A stretch of 64,000 bases of DNA from Demequina sp. NBRC 110052 (GTDB lineage Bacteria > Actinomycetota > Actinomycetes > Actinomycetales > Demequinaceae). This document shows, piece by piece, positions 1-8,032 of this stretch. Under the pieces are notes generated by a model that did no database searches, had not been told where the DNA came from, and worked only from the letters and a program-made list of their open reading frames with translations. A program made the translations under genes and the position numbers. The stretch lies in the NCBI RefSeq assembly GCF_002090075.1, contig NZ_BBRI01000002.1, forward strand, positions 186,001 to 250,000, read 5' to 3'. The first letter of the stretch is position 1, and each line of letters opens with the position of its first letter.

Positions 1-1
1 C

Positions 2-799
2 GTCACGTCATCGCATCTGGCGTGGGCGTGGCTCGCCGAGGCGATGCCCGGGGTGCGGATCGTCGCCCCCGACCTGCGTGGGCGTGGCCGTTCGCAGGGA
101 CTCGCGGGCGGCGGGGGCATGGCCACGCATGCGGACGACGTGGCAGCCGTCATCGACGCTCTCGCACTCGGTCCCGCGACGATCGTCGGGCACTCGATGG
201 GCGGATTCGTCGCGGTAGTGACCGCAAGCATGCATCCGGAGGTCGTCGCGGGGCTGCTGCTGCTGGACGGCGGCGTGCCGTTCGGCGTCCCCCAGGGCCT
301 CTCGCCCGAGGAAGCCGTCCAAGCGGTGCTGGGCCCGACAGCCGACAGGCTTCGCATGCGGTTCGGCGATGAGGCCGCGTATCTCGACTTCTGGCGCGCG
401 CACCCCGCGTTCGCGGACACGTGGGACGCGCGGCTCGAGGAGTACCTCAGGTACGACCTGGTGCGCTGCGAGGGCGATCTCGCTCCTGCGACGTCGTATG
501 CCACGACCGTCGCCGACACGGTTGACCTCATGACGGGCTCGGACGTGCCCGACGCGCTTCGCAGCCTCGCTGTGCCGGCCACCTTCATCACGGTGCCGCT
601 CGGGTTGACCGCGGCGCCCCCGGGCCTGTACTCACCTGAGCGCCTCGCGTCGCTGCCGGTCGAAGCGCCCACTCTCGTGCACCGCCGCCTCGCGGACTTC
701 AACCACTACACGCTCGTCATGTCGACCGCCGGGGCCTCTGCTGTGGCCGGACTGGTCGAAGAAGCGCTCGCAGCGTCGCGCGCGCAGAAGGAGGGATAG
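2..799 (+). CDS. Alpha/beta hydrolase, 5' end outside window
   Basis: The reading frame is open from the left edge of the window, and residues before the first ATG at 44 (ending in ...HLAWAWLAEA) already look like the strand before the oxyanion turn of an alpha/beta hydrolase. The gene is therefore truncated by the window, not started at 44. The fold is shown by an APDLRGRGRS turn and the nucleophile elbow GHSMGG. A His near the C-terminus (FNHYTLV) could complete the triad. It ends two bases before a CoA-transferase subunit, so it probably belongs to that catabolic operon. An ester or enol-lactone substrate is possible, but the sequence does not say which. Confidence 0.8.
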   Translation, partial: VTSSHLAWAWLAEAMPGVRIVAPDLRGRGRSQGLAGGGGMATHADDVAAVIDALALGPATIVGHSMGGFVAVVTASMHPEVVAGLLLLDGGVPFGVPQGLSPEEAVQAVLGPTADRLRMRFGDEAAYLDFWRAHPAFADTWDARLEEYLRYDLVRCEGDLAPATSYATTVADTVDLMTGSDVPDALRSLAVPATFITVPLGLTAAPPGLYSPERLASLPVEAPTLVHRRLADFNHYTLVMSTAGASAVAGLVEEALAASRAQKEG

Positions 800-801
800 C
801 C

Positions 802-1575
802 ATGGACAAGACCGTCGCCTCGGCCGCCGAAGCGGTCGCGGACGTCCCGGACGGAGCCTCACTCGCCGTCGGGGGCTTCGGCCTGTGCGGCAACCCGATG
901 GACCTGATCTCGGCGCTCCTCGCGCAGGGCACGCGAGACCTGTCGATCGTGTCGAACAACTGCGGCGTGGACGACTGGGGGCTGGGCCTGCTGCTCGGCG
1001 CCGGGCGTCTGCGCAAGATGACGGCCTCGTACGTCGGCGAGAACAAGGAGTTCGAGCGCCAGTTCCTCTCCGGAGAACTCGAGGTCGAACTCACTCCGCA
1101 GGGCACGCTGGCCGAGAAGCTCAGGGCCGGCGGGTCCGGCATCGGCGCCTTCTGGACGCAGACCGGGGTCGGCACCCAGGTCTCGGAGGGAGGACTCCCG
1201 CTGCGGTACGGCAGCGATGGCCGCGTGGCCGTCGCCTCGCCGCCCAAGGAGGTCCGCGTGTTCGACACGCCGCGAGGGCCACGCGAGCATGTGCTCGAGC
1301 AGGCGATCTTCACCGATTTCGCGCTCGTGCACGCCGCCGTGGGAGACACCCACGGCAACCTCGTCTTCCACTCGAGCGCGCGCAACTTCAATCCGCTCGC
1401 AGCGATGGCCGGACGCGTCTGCATCGCGCAGGTGGAGCGGCTCGTGGGGCCGGGCGAGATCGCCCCCGACGACGTCCACCTTCCCGGCGTGTACGTGCAG
1501 CGGATCGTCGAGGTCGGGACCGACATCGAGAAGCGGATCGAACGCCGCACCGTGACGGAGAGGACGGCGCACTGA
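802..1575 (+). CDS. scoA: 3-oxoacid CoA-transferase, subunit A
   Basis: A 257-residue alpha subunit of a class I CoA-transferase. With subunit B it moves CoA from succinyl-CoA to a 3-oxoacid such as acetoacetate. The glycine-rich loop [10 protein letters not shown] lies at residues 24-33, the usual place for this family, and the length is normal. It starts two bases after the hydrolase stop and is followed one base later by subunit B. The related 3-oxoadipate CoA-transferase (PcaI) has the same fold, so substrate is an inference. The neighbouring thiolase is AtoB-like rather than PcaF-like, which favours acetoacetate. Confidence 0.85.
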   Translation: MDKTVASAAEAVADVPDGASLAVGGFGLCGNPMDLISALLAQGTRDLSIVSNNCGVDDWGLGLLLGAGRLRKMTASYVGENKEFERQFLSGELEVELTPQGTLAEKLRAGGSGIGAFWTQTGVGTQVSEGGLPLRYGSDGRVAVASPPKEVRVFDTPRGPREHVLEQAIFTDFALVHAAVGDTHGNLVFHSSARNFNPLAAMAGRVCIAQVERLVGPGEIAPDDVHLPGVYVQRIVEVGTDIEKRIERRTVTERTAH

Positions 1576-1576
1576 C

Positions 1577-2218
1577 ATGGCGCTCACCAGGCAGGAGATG
1601 GCGGCGCGCGCCGCACAGGAGTTGAGCGATGGCGCGTACGTGAACCTCGGCATCGGGCTTCCCACGCTCGTCCCCAACTACATTCCCGCGGACGTCCAGG
1701 TCGTGCTGCAATCCGAGAACGGCATCCTCGGGGTGGGTCGCTACCCCTACGAGGACGAGGTGGACCCCGATCTCATCAACGCGGGCAAGGAGACAGTCAC
1801 GACCCTGCCCGGCGCCGCATACTTCGACTCCGCGACGAGCTTCGGCATGATCCGCGGCGGCAAGATCGACGCCGCGATCCTGGGGGCCATGCAGGTCTCC
1901 GCGAAGGGCGACCTCGCCAACTGGATGATCCCGGGCAAGATGGTCAAGGGACCTGGCGGCGCCATGGACCTGGTGCACGGCGCGGGGAAACTGATCGTGC
2001 TCATGGAGCACGTCGCCAAGGACGGCTCGCCCAAGATCGTGCACGAGTGCTCGCTGCCGCTGACCGGGCGGGGAGTCGTGGACCGCATCATCACGGATCT
2101 CGCGGTGATCGACTTGCTGCCCGAGGGCCTCACACTTCGGGAGCTCGCACCTGGGGTCACCGTGGACGAGGTCGTCGCCGCGACGGAGCCCGCGCTGCGC
2201 ATCGAGGTGGACGCATGA
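1577..2218 (+). CDS. scoB: 3-oxoacid CoA-transferase, subunit B
   Basis: A 213-residue beta subunit carrying the catalytic glutamate: the SENG motif places it at Glu47, where family members form the gamma-glutamyl-CoA thioester. A conserved GIGLPT loop sits at about residues 25-30. It begins one base after subunit A ends. Its stop codon overlaps the start of the thiolase gene in an ATGA, so the three proteins are probably made in coupled amounts. Confidence 0.87.
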   Translation: MALTRQEMAARAAQELSDGAYVNLGIGLPTLVPNYIPADVQVVLQSENGILGVGRYPYEDEVDPDLINAGKETVTTLPGAAYFDSATSFGMIRGGKIDAAILGAMQVSAKGDLANWMIPGKMVKGPGGAMDLVHGAGKLIVLMEHVAKDGSPKIVHECSLPLTGRGVVDRIITDLAVIDLLPEGLTLRELAPGVTVDEVVAATEPALRIEVDA

Positions 2219-3399
2219 GCGCCGACGACGTCGTCATCGTCGGGGCCGCTCGCACCCCGCAGGGAAGGCTGCTCGGCGCGCTGTCCGCGCTGACCGCGGC
2301 GCAGCTGGGTGCGATCGCTATACGGGGGGCGGTCGAGCGGGCGGCCATCGAGGCCGCGGAGGTTGACGTCACCGTGATGGGGCAGGTGCTGCAGGCGAGC
2401 TGCGGACAGAACCCCGCGCGCCAGGCGGCGATCGCCGCGGGCATCGGCTGGCACGCCCCTGCGGTCACGGTCAACAAGGTGTGCCTCTCGGGCCTCGCCG
2501 CGATCATCGACGGCGCGCGCATCCTCCGGCTCCGCGAGGCGGACGTGGTCGTCGCGGGCGGCATGGAGTCCATGTCTCAGGCGCCGCACCTCCTGCAGGG
2601 CTCCCGCCGAGGTTGGTCCTACGGCGCCGTCGAGGCCATCGACCACATGGCCCATGACGGGCTCTCCGATGCCTTCGATCACGACAGCATGGGTTTGTCG
2701 ACCGAACGCCACAACGAGCGTTTCGGGGTCGCGCGCGAGGAGCAGGATGAGATCGCGGCGCGGTCGCACCGCGCAGCGGCCGACGCGCGGGACGCGGGTG
2801 CGTTCGACGCCGAGATCGTGCCCGTCGAGGTGGCGCAGCGCAAGGGCCCCGCGCTCGTCGTCACCCGTGACGAGGGCATCCGCGATGACACCACGCCGGA
2901 GACGCTCGCCGGCCTGAAGCCTGCCTTCCGTCCGGAGGGAAGCCTGACCGCGGGCAACTCGTCGCAGATCTCCGATGGCGCCGCCGCGGTCGTGCTCATG
3001 CGGCGCGAGACAGCCGAGGCGCGTGGGCTTCCCGTGATCGCGACGCTCGGCGCCGCTGGCCAGGTGGCAGGCCCCGACAACTCGCTCCAGGAACAGCCTG
3101 CGCGCGCGCTCGAGGCAGCCTGCACGAAGGACGGCGTCGCTCCATCCGACCTCGATGTGATCGAGATCAATGAGGCCTTCGCCGCGGTGGTGGCACGTTC
3201 GGCGCACGCGCTCGGCGTCTCACCTGACCGCGTCAATGTCGAGGGCGGCGGCATCGCGCTCGGCCATCCCATCGGCGCGTCAGGAGCGAGGCTCGTGGTC
3301 CATGCGGCCTTCGCCCTCGCTCGGCGCGGCGGCGGCACCGCCGGGGTCGCGCTGTGCGGCGGCGGGGGACAGGGGGAGGCGCTCCTGCTGCGCGCGTGA
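2215..3399 (+). CDS. Acetyl-CoA C-acetyltransferase (thiolase)
   Basis: A 394-residue thiolase II. The acylated cysteine is Cys90 in the NKVCLSG motif; the catalytic His is in the [10 protein letters not shown] motif and the second Cys in the CGGGGQG motif near the C-terminus. It would cleave acetoacetyl-CoA, made by the preceding CoA-transferase, into two acetyl-CoA, or run in reverse. The ATG at 2215 overlaps the scoB stop. An upstream extension to 2047 would lie inside scoB and does not match the family N-terminus ([10 protein letters not shown]), so it is rejected. Confidence 0.93.
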   Translation: MSADDVVIVGAARTPQGRLLGALSALTAAQLGAIAIRGAVERAAIEAAEVDVTVMGQVLQASCGQNPARQAAIAAGIGWHAPAVTVNKVCLSGLAAIIDGARILRLREADVVVAGGMESMSQAPHLLQGSRRGWSYGAVEAIDHMAHDGLSDAFDHDSMGLSTERHNERFGVAREEQDEIAARSHRAAADARDAGAFDAEIVPVEVAQRKGPALVVTRDEGIRDDTTPETLAGLKPAFRPEGSLTAGNSSQISDGAAAVVLMRRETAEARGLPVIATLGAAGQVAGPDNSLQEQPARALEAACTKDGVAPSDLDVIEINEAFAAVVARSAHALGVSPDRVNVEGGGIALGHPIGASGARLVVHAAFALARRGGGTAGVALCGGGGQGEALLLRA

Positions 3400-3494
3400 A
3401 GTGCTCCGATGTTGGGTGATCGGCGCCCGCCGGTGCACCACAATAGGTGCGGTGCTGCGCGCGACCCGCGCGCAGCCGAGAAGCGCGTCCGCAC

Positions 3495-3500
3495 AGGAGG
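3495..3500 (+). promoter_or_regulatory. Shine-Dalgarno fixing a GTG start
   Basis: A perfect AGGAGG lies six bases before the GTG at 3507. It selects that codon over an upstream in-frame start at 3447, whose extra residues are Arg-rich and unlike the family. Confidence 0.75.
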
Positions 3501-3506
3501 AAGCCC

Positions 3507-4124
3507 GTGACCATCATCGAGCCGCCGCTCGACGTCAAGAAGCACGCCCTATGGGAGGACGCGCTCGCGCTGGTCGTCGGGGCCTTCATGATGTCGTGGG
3601 GAATCTTCCTCCTGGGCGCGATCGATGGAGTCTCCGGCGGGCTCGCCGGCGTGGCGTTCCTCACCAGCTACGTCACGCACTGGAGCTTCGGAGTCGTCTA
3701 CTTCGTCATCAACGTGCCGTTCTACTACCTGGCAGTGAAGAGGCTCGGCTGGCGGTTCACCATCAAGACGCTCATCGCGGTGGCGCTCGTGTCGATCGGG
3801 TCCGCCATCCATCCGCTGTGGATCTCCGTCGATGACCTGAGCCCGCTGTACGCGGCAGTGTTCGCGGGCCTGTCGATCGGCATGGGCATGCTCGTGCTGT
3901 TCCGGCACGGGTCCAGTGCGGGAGGCTTCGGCATTCTCGCCGCCTATGCGCAGGAGCGGTTCAACATTCGGGCTGGCTACGTGCAGGGCGCGCTCGACCT
4001 GACCGTCGTGCTCGCGTCGCTCGCACTCGTCGAGCCATGGATCCTGCTGTGCTCAGTCGTGGGTGCGGTGCTCCTCAACCTCGTGATCGCGATCAATCAC
4101 CGACCAGGCCGCTACTACGGGTGA
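3507..4124 (+). CDS. YitT family membrane protein
   Basis: A 205-residue integral membrane protein. About five or six hydrophobic segments are visible, with family hallmarks GGLAGVAFL, YFVINVPFYYL and a FRHGSSAGGFG turn after the fourth segment. Members of this family (DUF161) are widespread and mostly unassigned; some are linked to transport. The soluble C-terminal DUF2179 domain seen in many YitT proteins is absent, so this is the short form. The gene stands alone, 107 bases after the thiolase. Function is not known. Confidence 0.82.
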   Translation: MTIIEPPLDVKKHALWEDALALVVGAFMMSWGIFLLGAIDGVSGGLAGVAFLTSYVTHWSFGVVYFVINVPFYYLAVKRLGWRFTIKTLIAVALVSIGSAIHPLWISVDDLSPLYAAVFAGLSIGMGMLVLFRHGSSAGGFGILAAYAQERFNIRAGYVQGALDLTVVLASLALVEPWILLCSVVGAVLLNLVIAINHRPGRYYG

Positions 4125-4175
4125 ACGCCGACGAGGCGCTCCCGTGGCCGCCTGTACGTGTGACACCCTGAGCGT

Positions 4176-5081
4176 GTGACCCTCGATCCCCGGCAGGCGA
4201 GCTCCTTGGCGCCGCCCTCGCGCGCCAGCCATCGTGATCCCGGCGATGCCTGGGTCGAGGGATCTGAAGGAACCCGCTACTGGGGGCGGTTCGGCGCCGC
4301 GGGCGTGCTCGTGCACGACGCCTCGCGCGGCGTGCTGCTGCAGCACCGCGCGCTGTGGAGCCACCACGGCGGGACGTGGGGCATCCCTGGCGGCGCGCTG
4401 CACCACGGAGAGTCAGCGCTCGACGGGGCTTTGCGCGAGGCGCGCGAAGAGGCCGGAGTGCCGCAGGACGCGCTGGACCTCCACGCGACCACGGTTCTCG
4501 ATCGCGACGTGTGGAGCTACACCACTGTGCTGGCGCGGACCTCGCGGCCGTTCGAGCCGCGCATCTCCGACGCCGAGAGCCTCGAGCTCGCGTGGTTCCC
4601 GCTCGACTCAGTCGACACGCTGGCGCTGCACCCGGCATTCGGGCAGGCGTGGCCCACGTTGAGGTCGATGCTCGGCGCGCGTCCCGTGGTGCTCATCGAC
4701 GCCGCCAACGTGGTTGGCGCCGTCCCGGACGGATGGTGGCGTGACCGTCAGGGCGCGACGGAACGCATGCTCGCGAGGGTGGCGGAACTTGCCGCCGCCG
4801 GCGCGCCCGCCGCGACGCTCGAGCTCCCCGGAGCCCACTGGTACCCGAGATTCGAGGCCGTCGTGGAGAAGGCGGCGCGCGACGCCACGGCGCCGGCCGG
4901 GATCGAGGTGCTGCGCGCGTCGGGTGTGGGCGACGACACCATCGCCGCGCGCGCCGCCCAGCTCCGCTCACGCGGGCACGAGGTCACAGTCGTGACCTCC
5001 GACCGGGGACTGCGCCAGCGCATCGACGAGCCCGCGCAGGTGCGCGGAGCGCGCTGGCTCCTCGAACTGCTTCCCGGGTAG
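4176..5081 (+). CDS. Nudix hydrolase fused to a NYN/PIN-like domain
   Basis: A 301-residue protein with two parts. Residues 40-165 form a Nudix domain with an exact Nudix box at 73-95 (G x5 E x7 REAREEAG), which binds Mg2+ and cleaves nucleoside diphosphate-linked substrates. Residues 170-300 begin LIDAANVVG and contain GDDTI and VTSDRGLR. The acidic residues Asp175, Asp253/254 and Asp276 have the spacing of a NYN/PIN-type nuclease site. The domain assignment is from motif reading, not a search. The start is a GTG without a clear Shine-Dalgarno sequence. Possible roles are sanitising nucleotides or processing RNA ends; neither is shown. Confidence 0.78.
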   Translation: MTLDPRQASSLAPPSRASHRDPGDAWVEGSEGTRYWGRFGAAGVLVHDASRGVLLQHRALWSHHGGTWGIPGGALHHGESALDGALREAREEAGVPQDALDLHATTVLDRDVWSYTTVLARTSRPFEPRISDAESLELAWFPLDSVDTLALHPAFGQAWPTLRSMLGARPVVLIDAANVVGAVPDGWWRDRQGATERMLARVAELAAAGAPAATLELPGAHWYPRFEAVVEKAARDATAPAGIEVLRASGVGDDTIAARAAQLRSRGHEVTVVTSDRGLRQRIDEPAQVRGARWLLELLPG

Positions 5082-5087
5082 GCCCCC

Positions 5088-5714
5088 TCAGAGAACGTCG
5101 ATGAAGGATCGCACCGCAGTCATGACGGTCTCATCGATGCCGTGCCCTAGCCCGGGCCTCACTAGGCGGCGGGCATCAGCGTGGCCCTCGAGCCAGGCGT
5201 CGAGGTGCGTGATCGCGTGGGCTGGCACCACCGGGTCCGCGTCGCCGCGCGCCCACAGCACGGGCGGGTGATCGCGCGCGAGGTCAGAGTCGGCGGGCTG
5301 TTCCTGCGTATTCGCGAAGCCTGACAGCACCACGGCGCCCGGCACCCGCACCGGACGCGTGCGAAGCAGTTGGAGCGCCATGAACCCACCCTGGGAGAAC
5401 CCGATGGGCACGATCGCCGCGTCGTGCGACGCGTGAGCGTCGATCCACGACCAGACGGCCCGCGTCGCCTCGTCGACCGCCTCCTGATCGAGGGAGAAGG
5501 TCGGGTCCAGAGGGAACCAGGCCGCCGCGTCGTAGCCCATCGTGAGCGGAGCACGGAGCGACGCCCACGGCCTGGCCTGCGGCAGTGCGGGCGCGAGCGA
5601 GGCGAGATCGTGCTCGTTCGAGCCGAAGCCGTGCAAGAGGACCAGGAGCGGAGCGGTCGGCGTCTCGGCGGCGTCGGGCCAGTCGGCGCTGGTACGCGCG
5701 CGGAGCTCAGTCAT
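5088..5714 (-). CDS. Phospholipase/carboxylesterase family hydrolase
   Basis: A 208-residue serine hydrolase of the Abhydrolase_2 (YpfH/EstB-like) family. The triad can be read as Ser107 in GFSQGG, Asp160 in the GDADPVV motif and His191 in LGHGID. The opening LLVLLHGFGSNE provides the oxyanion turn. The length is typical. The ATG at 5714 is chosen because this N-terminus matches the family; the frame stays open to 6128 only as a G+C-rich artefact overlapping other genes. It is convergent with the Nudix gene, leaving just six bases between stops. Confidence 0.88.
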   Translation of the reverse strand: MTELRARTSADWPDAAETPTAPLLVLLHGFGSNEHDLASLAPALPQARPWASLRAPLTMGYDAAAWFPLDPTFSLDQEAVDEATRAVWSWIDAHASHDAAIVPIGFSQGGFMALQLLRTRPVRVPGAVVLSGFANTQEQPADSDLARDHPPVLWARGDADPVVPAHAITHLDAWLEGHADARRLVRPGLGHGIDETVMTAVRSFIDVL

Positions 5715-5743
5715 GGATTCAGCATGGCATGCCCAGCCCGGGC

Positions 5744-5749
5744 TACCAT
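5744..5749 (+). promoter_or_regulatory. -10 box before small unknown gene
   Basis: TACCAT, about 21 bases before the GTG at 5771, with a GGAGGG Shine-Dalgarno sequence between. It fits the TANNNT -10 pattern seen across the window. No convincing -35 is visible. Confidence 0.45.
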
Positions 5750-5770
5750 GCGTGTGCGGAGGGAGACGAC

Positions 5771-5989
5771 GTGAACGAACGGCAAGACGTGGACGAGGTG
5801 GCCGCGGGGCAGCGCCTCGAGCGTGATCGCGTGGTCGCGTACCTACGCCACCACGAAGCCAGTGCCCGCGCGAATGCCGCCGCGGCGGACAACGACACGT
5901 CGCGCACGTACCAGACGACCATCGCCAACGCGATGCAGGCGATGAGCCGCGCTGTCGAGGGCGAGTTCCACTGGAAGGCAGACCTCTGA
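5771..5989 (+). CDS. Small hypothetical protein, 72 residues
   Basis: A charged, probably helical and soluble 72-residue protein with no cysteine and no membrane segment. The GTG at 5771 follows a GGAGGGA Shine-Dalgarno sequence at the right distance, and codon use matches neighbouring genes, so I take it as real. It is not recognised. The middle (QRLERDRVVAYLRHHE and an AANAMQAMSRAV-like helix) suggests two amphipathic helices. Its stop overlaps the probable start of the HAD phosphatase, so the two may be co-translated. Confidence 0.6.
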   Translation: MNERQDVDEVAAGQRLERDRVVAYLRHHEASARANAAAADNDTSRTYQTTIANAMQAMSRAVEGEFHWKADL

Positions 5990-6840
5990 GCGCCCCATTC
6001 GAACTCCCGTCAGGGCCGCTCGATCTGAGGCTCGTGGTGTGCGACATGGACGGCACGCTGCTGGACCAGGACAAGCGCATGCCGCCTGGCCTGTGGCCGT
6101 TGCTGGACGCCTTGGAGGCACGCGGCATCGCGTTCGCCCCCGCGTCCGGGCGCCAGTATGCGACCCTCGCCGCACTGTTCGGCGAGCGGGGCGCGCACCT
6201 CGACTACATCGCCGAGAACGGTGCGTACGTGGTCAAGCACGGCGAGGAGGTGAGCTCCTCTGGGCTGCCGGAGCCGCTCGTGAGAGACGTCGTCACCGCG
6301 TTGCGGGCCCGTGCCGGCCACGGTGCAGACACGGGCACCGTCGTGTGCGGCAAGCGCTCCGCGTACGTCGAGTGCACGGACGACGCGTTCATGGACAAGG
6401 TGCGCCACTACTACAAGGCGCTCGAAGTCGTGCCTGACCTGGACCACGTCGAGGACCAGTTCCTCAAGATCGCCGTCTACGACTTCGACGGCGCCGAAGG
6501 CACGGCGGAAGCACTGGGGGCCTTCGAGGGACCGGCACGCGTCGTCGTGTCGGATCACCACTGGGTGGACGTCATGGCCCCCGGCGTCAACAAGGGCATT
6601 GCGCTGGAGGCGCTGCAGCGCGCGGTGGGAGTCACGCCCGCGCAGACAGCGGTGTTCGGCGACTTCCTCAACGATCTCGAGATGATGCACCACGCGGAGC
6701 TCTCGTTCGCCATGGCCAACGCGCATCCCGACGTCAAGGCAGCGGCCCGGCACCTCGCACCCTCGAATGCAGAGCAAGGCGTGCTCGTCGTGCTCCGCGC
6801 ACTACTCGAGCGGCTCGACCAGGACCCCACATACGCGTGA
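5986..6840 (+). CDS. HAD-IIB (Cof-type) phosphatase
   Basis: A haloacid dehalogenase superfamily phosphatase with the nucleophile motif DMDGTLLD, an alpha/beta type-C2 cap in the middle, and the C-terminal acidic motif GDFLNDLEMM that binds Mg2+. Such enzymes dephosphorylate sugar phosphates or flavin nucleotides; the substrate is unknown. The first usual start codon (GTG at 6034) would begin one residue before the catalytic strand and cut off conserved residues LDLRL. The frame is open upstream to a CTG at 5986 that overlaps the previous stop as CTGA. I propose that CTG as the start; if not, the gene starts at 6034. Confidence 0.8.
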   Translation: MSAPFELPSGPLDLRLVVCDMDGTLLDQDKRMPPGLWPLLDALEARGIAFAPASGRQYATLAALFGERGAHLDYIAENGAYVVKHGEEVSSSGLPEPLVRDVVTALRARAGHGADTGTVVCGKRSAYVECTDDAFMDKVRHYYKALEVVPDLDHVEDQFLKIAVYDFDGAEGTAEALGAFEGPARVVVSDHHWVDVMAPGVNKGIALEALQRAVGVTPAQTAVFGDFLNDLEMMHHAELSFAMANAHPDVKAAARHLAPSNAEQGVLVVLRALLERLDQDPTYA

Positions 6841-6845
6841 CGCCT

Positions 6846-6861
6846 ATACCCTCTGGGGTAT
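6846..6861. promoter_or_regulatory. CsoR/CstR-like operator palindrome
   Basis: A perfect inverted repeat, ATACCC-TCTG-GGGTAT. It resembles operators of the CsoR/CstR family of copper- or persulfide-sensing repressors, which have ATACCC/GGGTAT half-sites around a short spacer. It overlaps the -10 box of the next gene, so a bound repressor would block initiation. No csoR-like gene is present in the window. Confidence 0.6.
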
Positions 6862-6864
6862 GGT
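6859..6864 (+). promoter_or_regulatory. -10 box, leaderless start at 6871
   Basis: TATGGT lies six bases before the ATG at 6871, so transcription should begin at or next to the start codon. There is no Shine-Dalgarno sequence. The box shares bases with the palindrome at 6846-6861. Confidence 0.6.
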
Positions 6865-6870
6865 GTCGTC

Positions 6871-7356
6871 ATGTTCCTGCTGAATGAGCTCCGGGGATGG
6901 CCCGCACGGCGCTGGTGGGTCGCGGCCGGCACCGCCGCCGCGACGTTCCTGGTCATCGCCATCCCCACCGACCTGATCCCCAACCCCATCTTCGGGCGGG
7001 AGATCCCGCCCACGGCATGGTCGTGGTGGGCGCTCCTCATCAGCTCAGTCCTCGCAGGTCTGGTGACCGCGACGTACGTCGCCACCCCCGAGGCGGCTCG
7101 CACGGAACGAGAGGGACGATGGGGGATGGCAGGCGGCATCGTCACGTTCTTCGCCGTGGGCTGCCCCGTGTGCAACAAGCTCGTGCTCCTCGCGCTCGGG
7201 TACACCGGGGCGATCCAGTTCTTCGAACCGATCCAGCCGTATCTCGCGGTGGGCGCGATCGCGCTCCTGGGCTACGCCTTCGTGCAGCGCGTCCGGCGTG
7301 AGCGGTCGTGCGCAGTGCCGGCACGGAAGGCGATGGCGTCCACTTTGCGAGACTGA
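6871..7356 (+). CDS. Small membrane protein with a CPVC motif
   Basis: A 161-residue protein with four predicted membrane segments (about residues 17-33, 50-70, 87-110 and 122-140). The third holds GCPVCNK at 97-103, so Cys98 and Cys101 form a CxxC pair inside or at the edge of the membrane. Similar actinobacterial proteins exist but I know of no assigned function. The CxxC and the CsoR/CstR-like operator over its promoter together suggest a role in copper or sulfur (persulfide) handling; this is inference. It has no operon partner and ends 13 bases from a convergent TetR gene. Confidence 0.7.
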   Translation: MFLLNELRGWPARRWWVAAGTAAATFLVIAIPTDLIPNPIFGREIPPTAWSWWALLISSVLAGLVTATYVATPEAARTEREGRWGMAGGIVTFFAVGCPVCNKLVLLALGYTGAIQFFEPIQPYLAVGAIALLGYAFVQRVRRERSCAVPARKAMASTLRD

Positions 7357-7369
7357 GGCGGCGCGGCAC

Positions 7370-7981
7370 TCAGGCGCGAATCTCGGAGTCGAGGCGCGCG
7401 AGCATTGCGTCGAGGGCCTCGACCGCGCTGACCCCGTCGTCGTCGAGGAAGCGCGACTCGGCGGCCGCGAAACACGCGAATGCCGCCCCAGCCACCGCCG
7501 CAGCCTCGGCCGGCGTGAGGTCGCGCCCGGCCTCCGCCTCGCGCGCCACAAGCACGCGCGCGCACGCAGCGATCGTGGCCTGACGACGTTCCTGACGAGC
7601 AGCGAGCAGGCGGGACGACGCGGCGTAGACGGCGTGCAGCGCCCGCTCCGCCGACCTGTGCTCGGCATTGTCCACGCTCGGCGCGAGCGCCACGAAGGCG
7701 TGCCTCATCGCGGGCCATGGCCGCTCGCCGGAGGGTCTCGCCCGCAGGGCGGCGACGATCTGCGCGCCAAGGCTCTCGTACGCGTCGAGCAGCACCGATT
7801 CCTTCGTGTCGAAGTACCGGAAGAAGGTGCGGCGTGACACGCCAGCGCCTGCCGTGATCATGTCGATGGTGGTGCCATCGAAGCCCTCCGCCGCCACCAG
7901 CGAGCGGGCCGAGGACGTCAACGCCTCGCGAACCCGGCGGCGCGCGGCGGCGCGCGCTCCTGGAGCCGGGGACGTAGACAT
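7370..7981 (-). CDS. TetR family regulator, distal gene of cluster
   Basis: An N-terminal TetR helix-turn-helix (about residues 15-60) contains GFDGTTIDMITAGAGVSRRTFFRYF split across helices 2-3, a classic TetR arrangement. The remaining 140 residues are the variable ligand-binding domain. It follows the MFS gene on the same strand and is probably its last co-transcribed partner or local repressor. In-frame starts at 7990 and 8008 are also possible, and none has a good Shine-Dalgarno sequence. I chose 7981 (MSTSPAPG). Confidence 0.82.
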   Translation of the reverse strand: MSTSPAPGARAAARRRVREALTSSARSLVAAEGFDGTTIDMITAGAGVSRRTFFRYFDTKESVLLDAYESLGAQIVAALRARPSGERPWPAMRHAFVALAPSVDNAEHRSAERALHAVYAASSRLLAARQERRQATIAACARVLVAREAEAGRDLTPAEAAAVAGAAFACFAAAESRFLDDDGVSAVEALDAMLARLDSEIRA

Positions 7982-8032
7982 GCGCCCCATCGTGCCATGC
8001 GTCGTCACGGAGCGCGCGGGCCGGCTTGGCTG

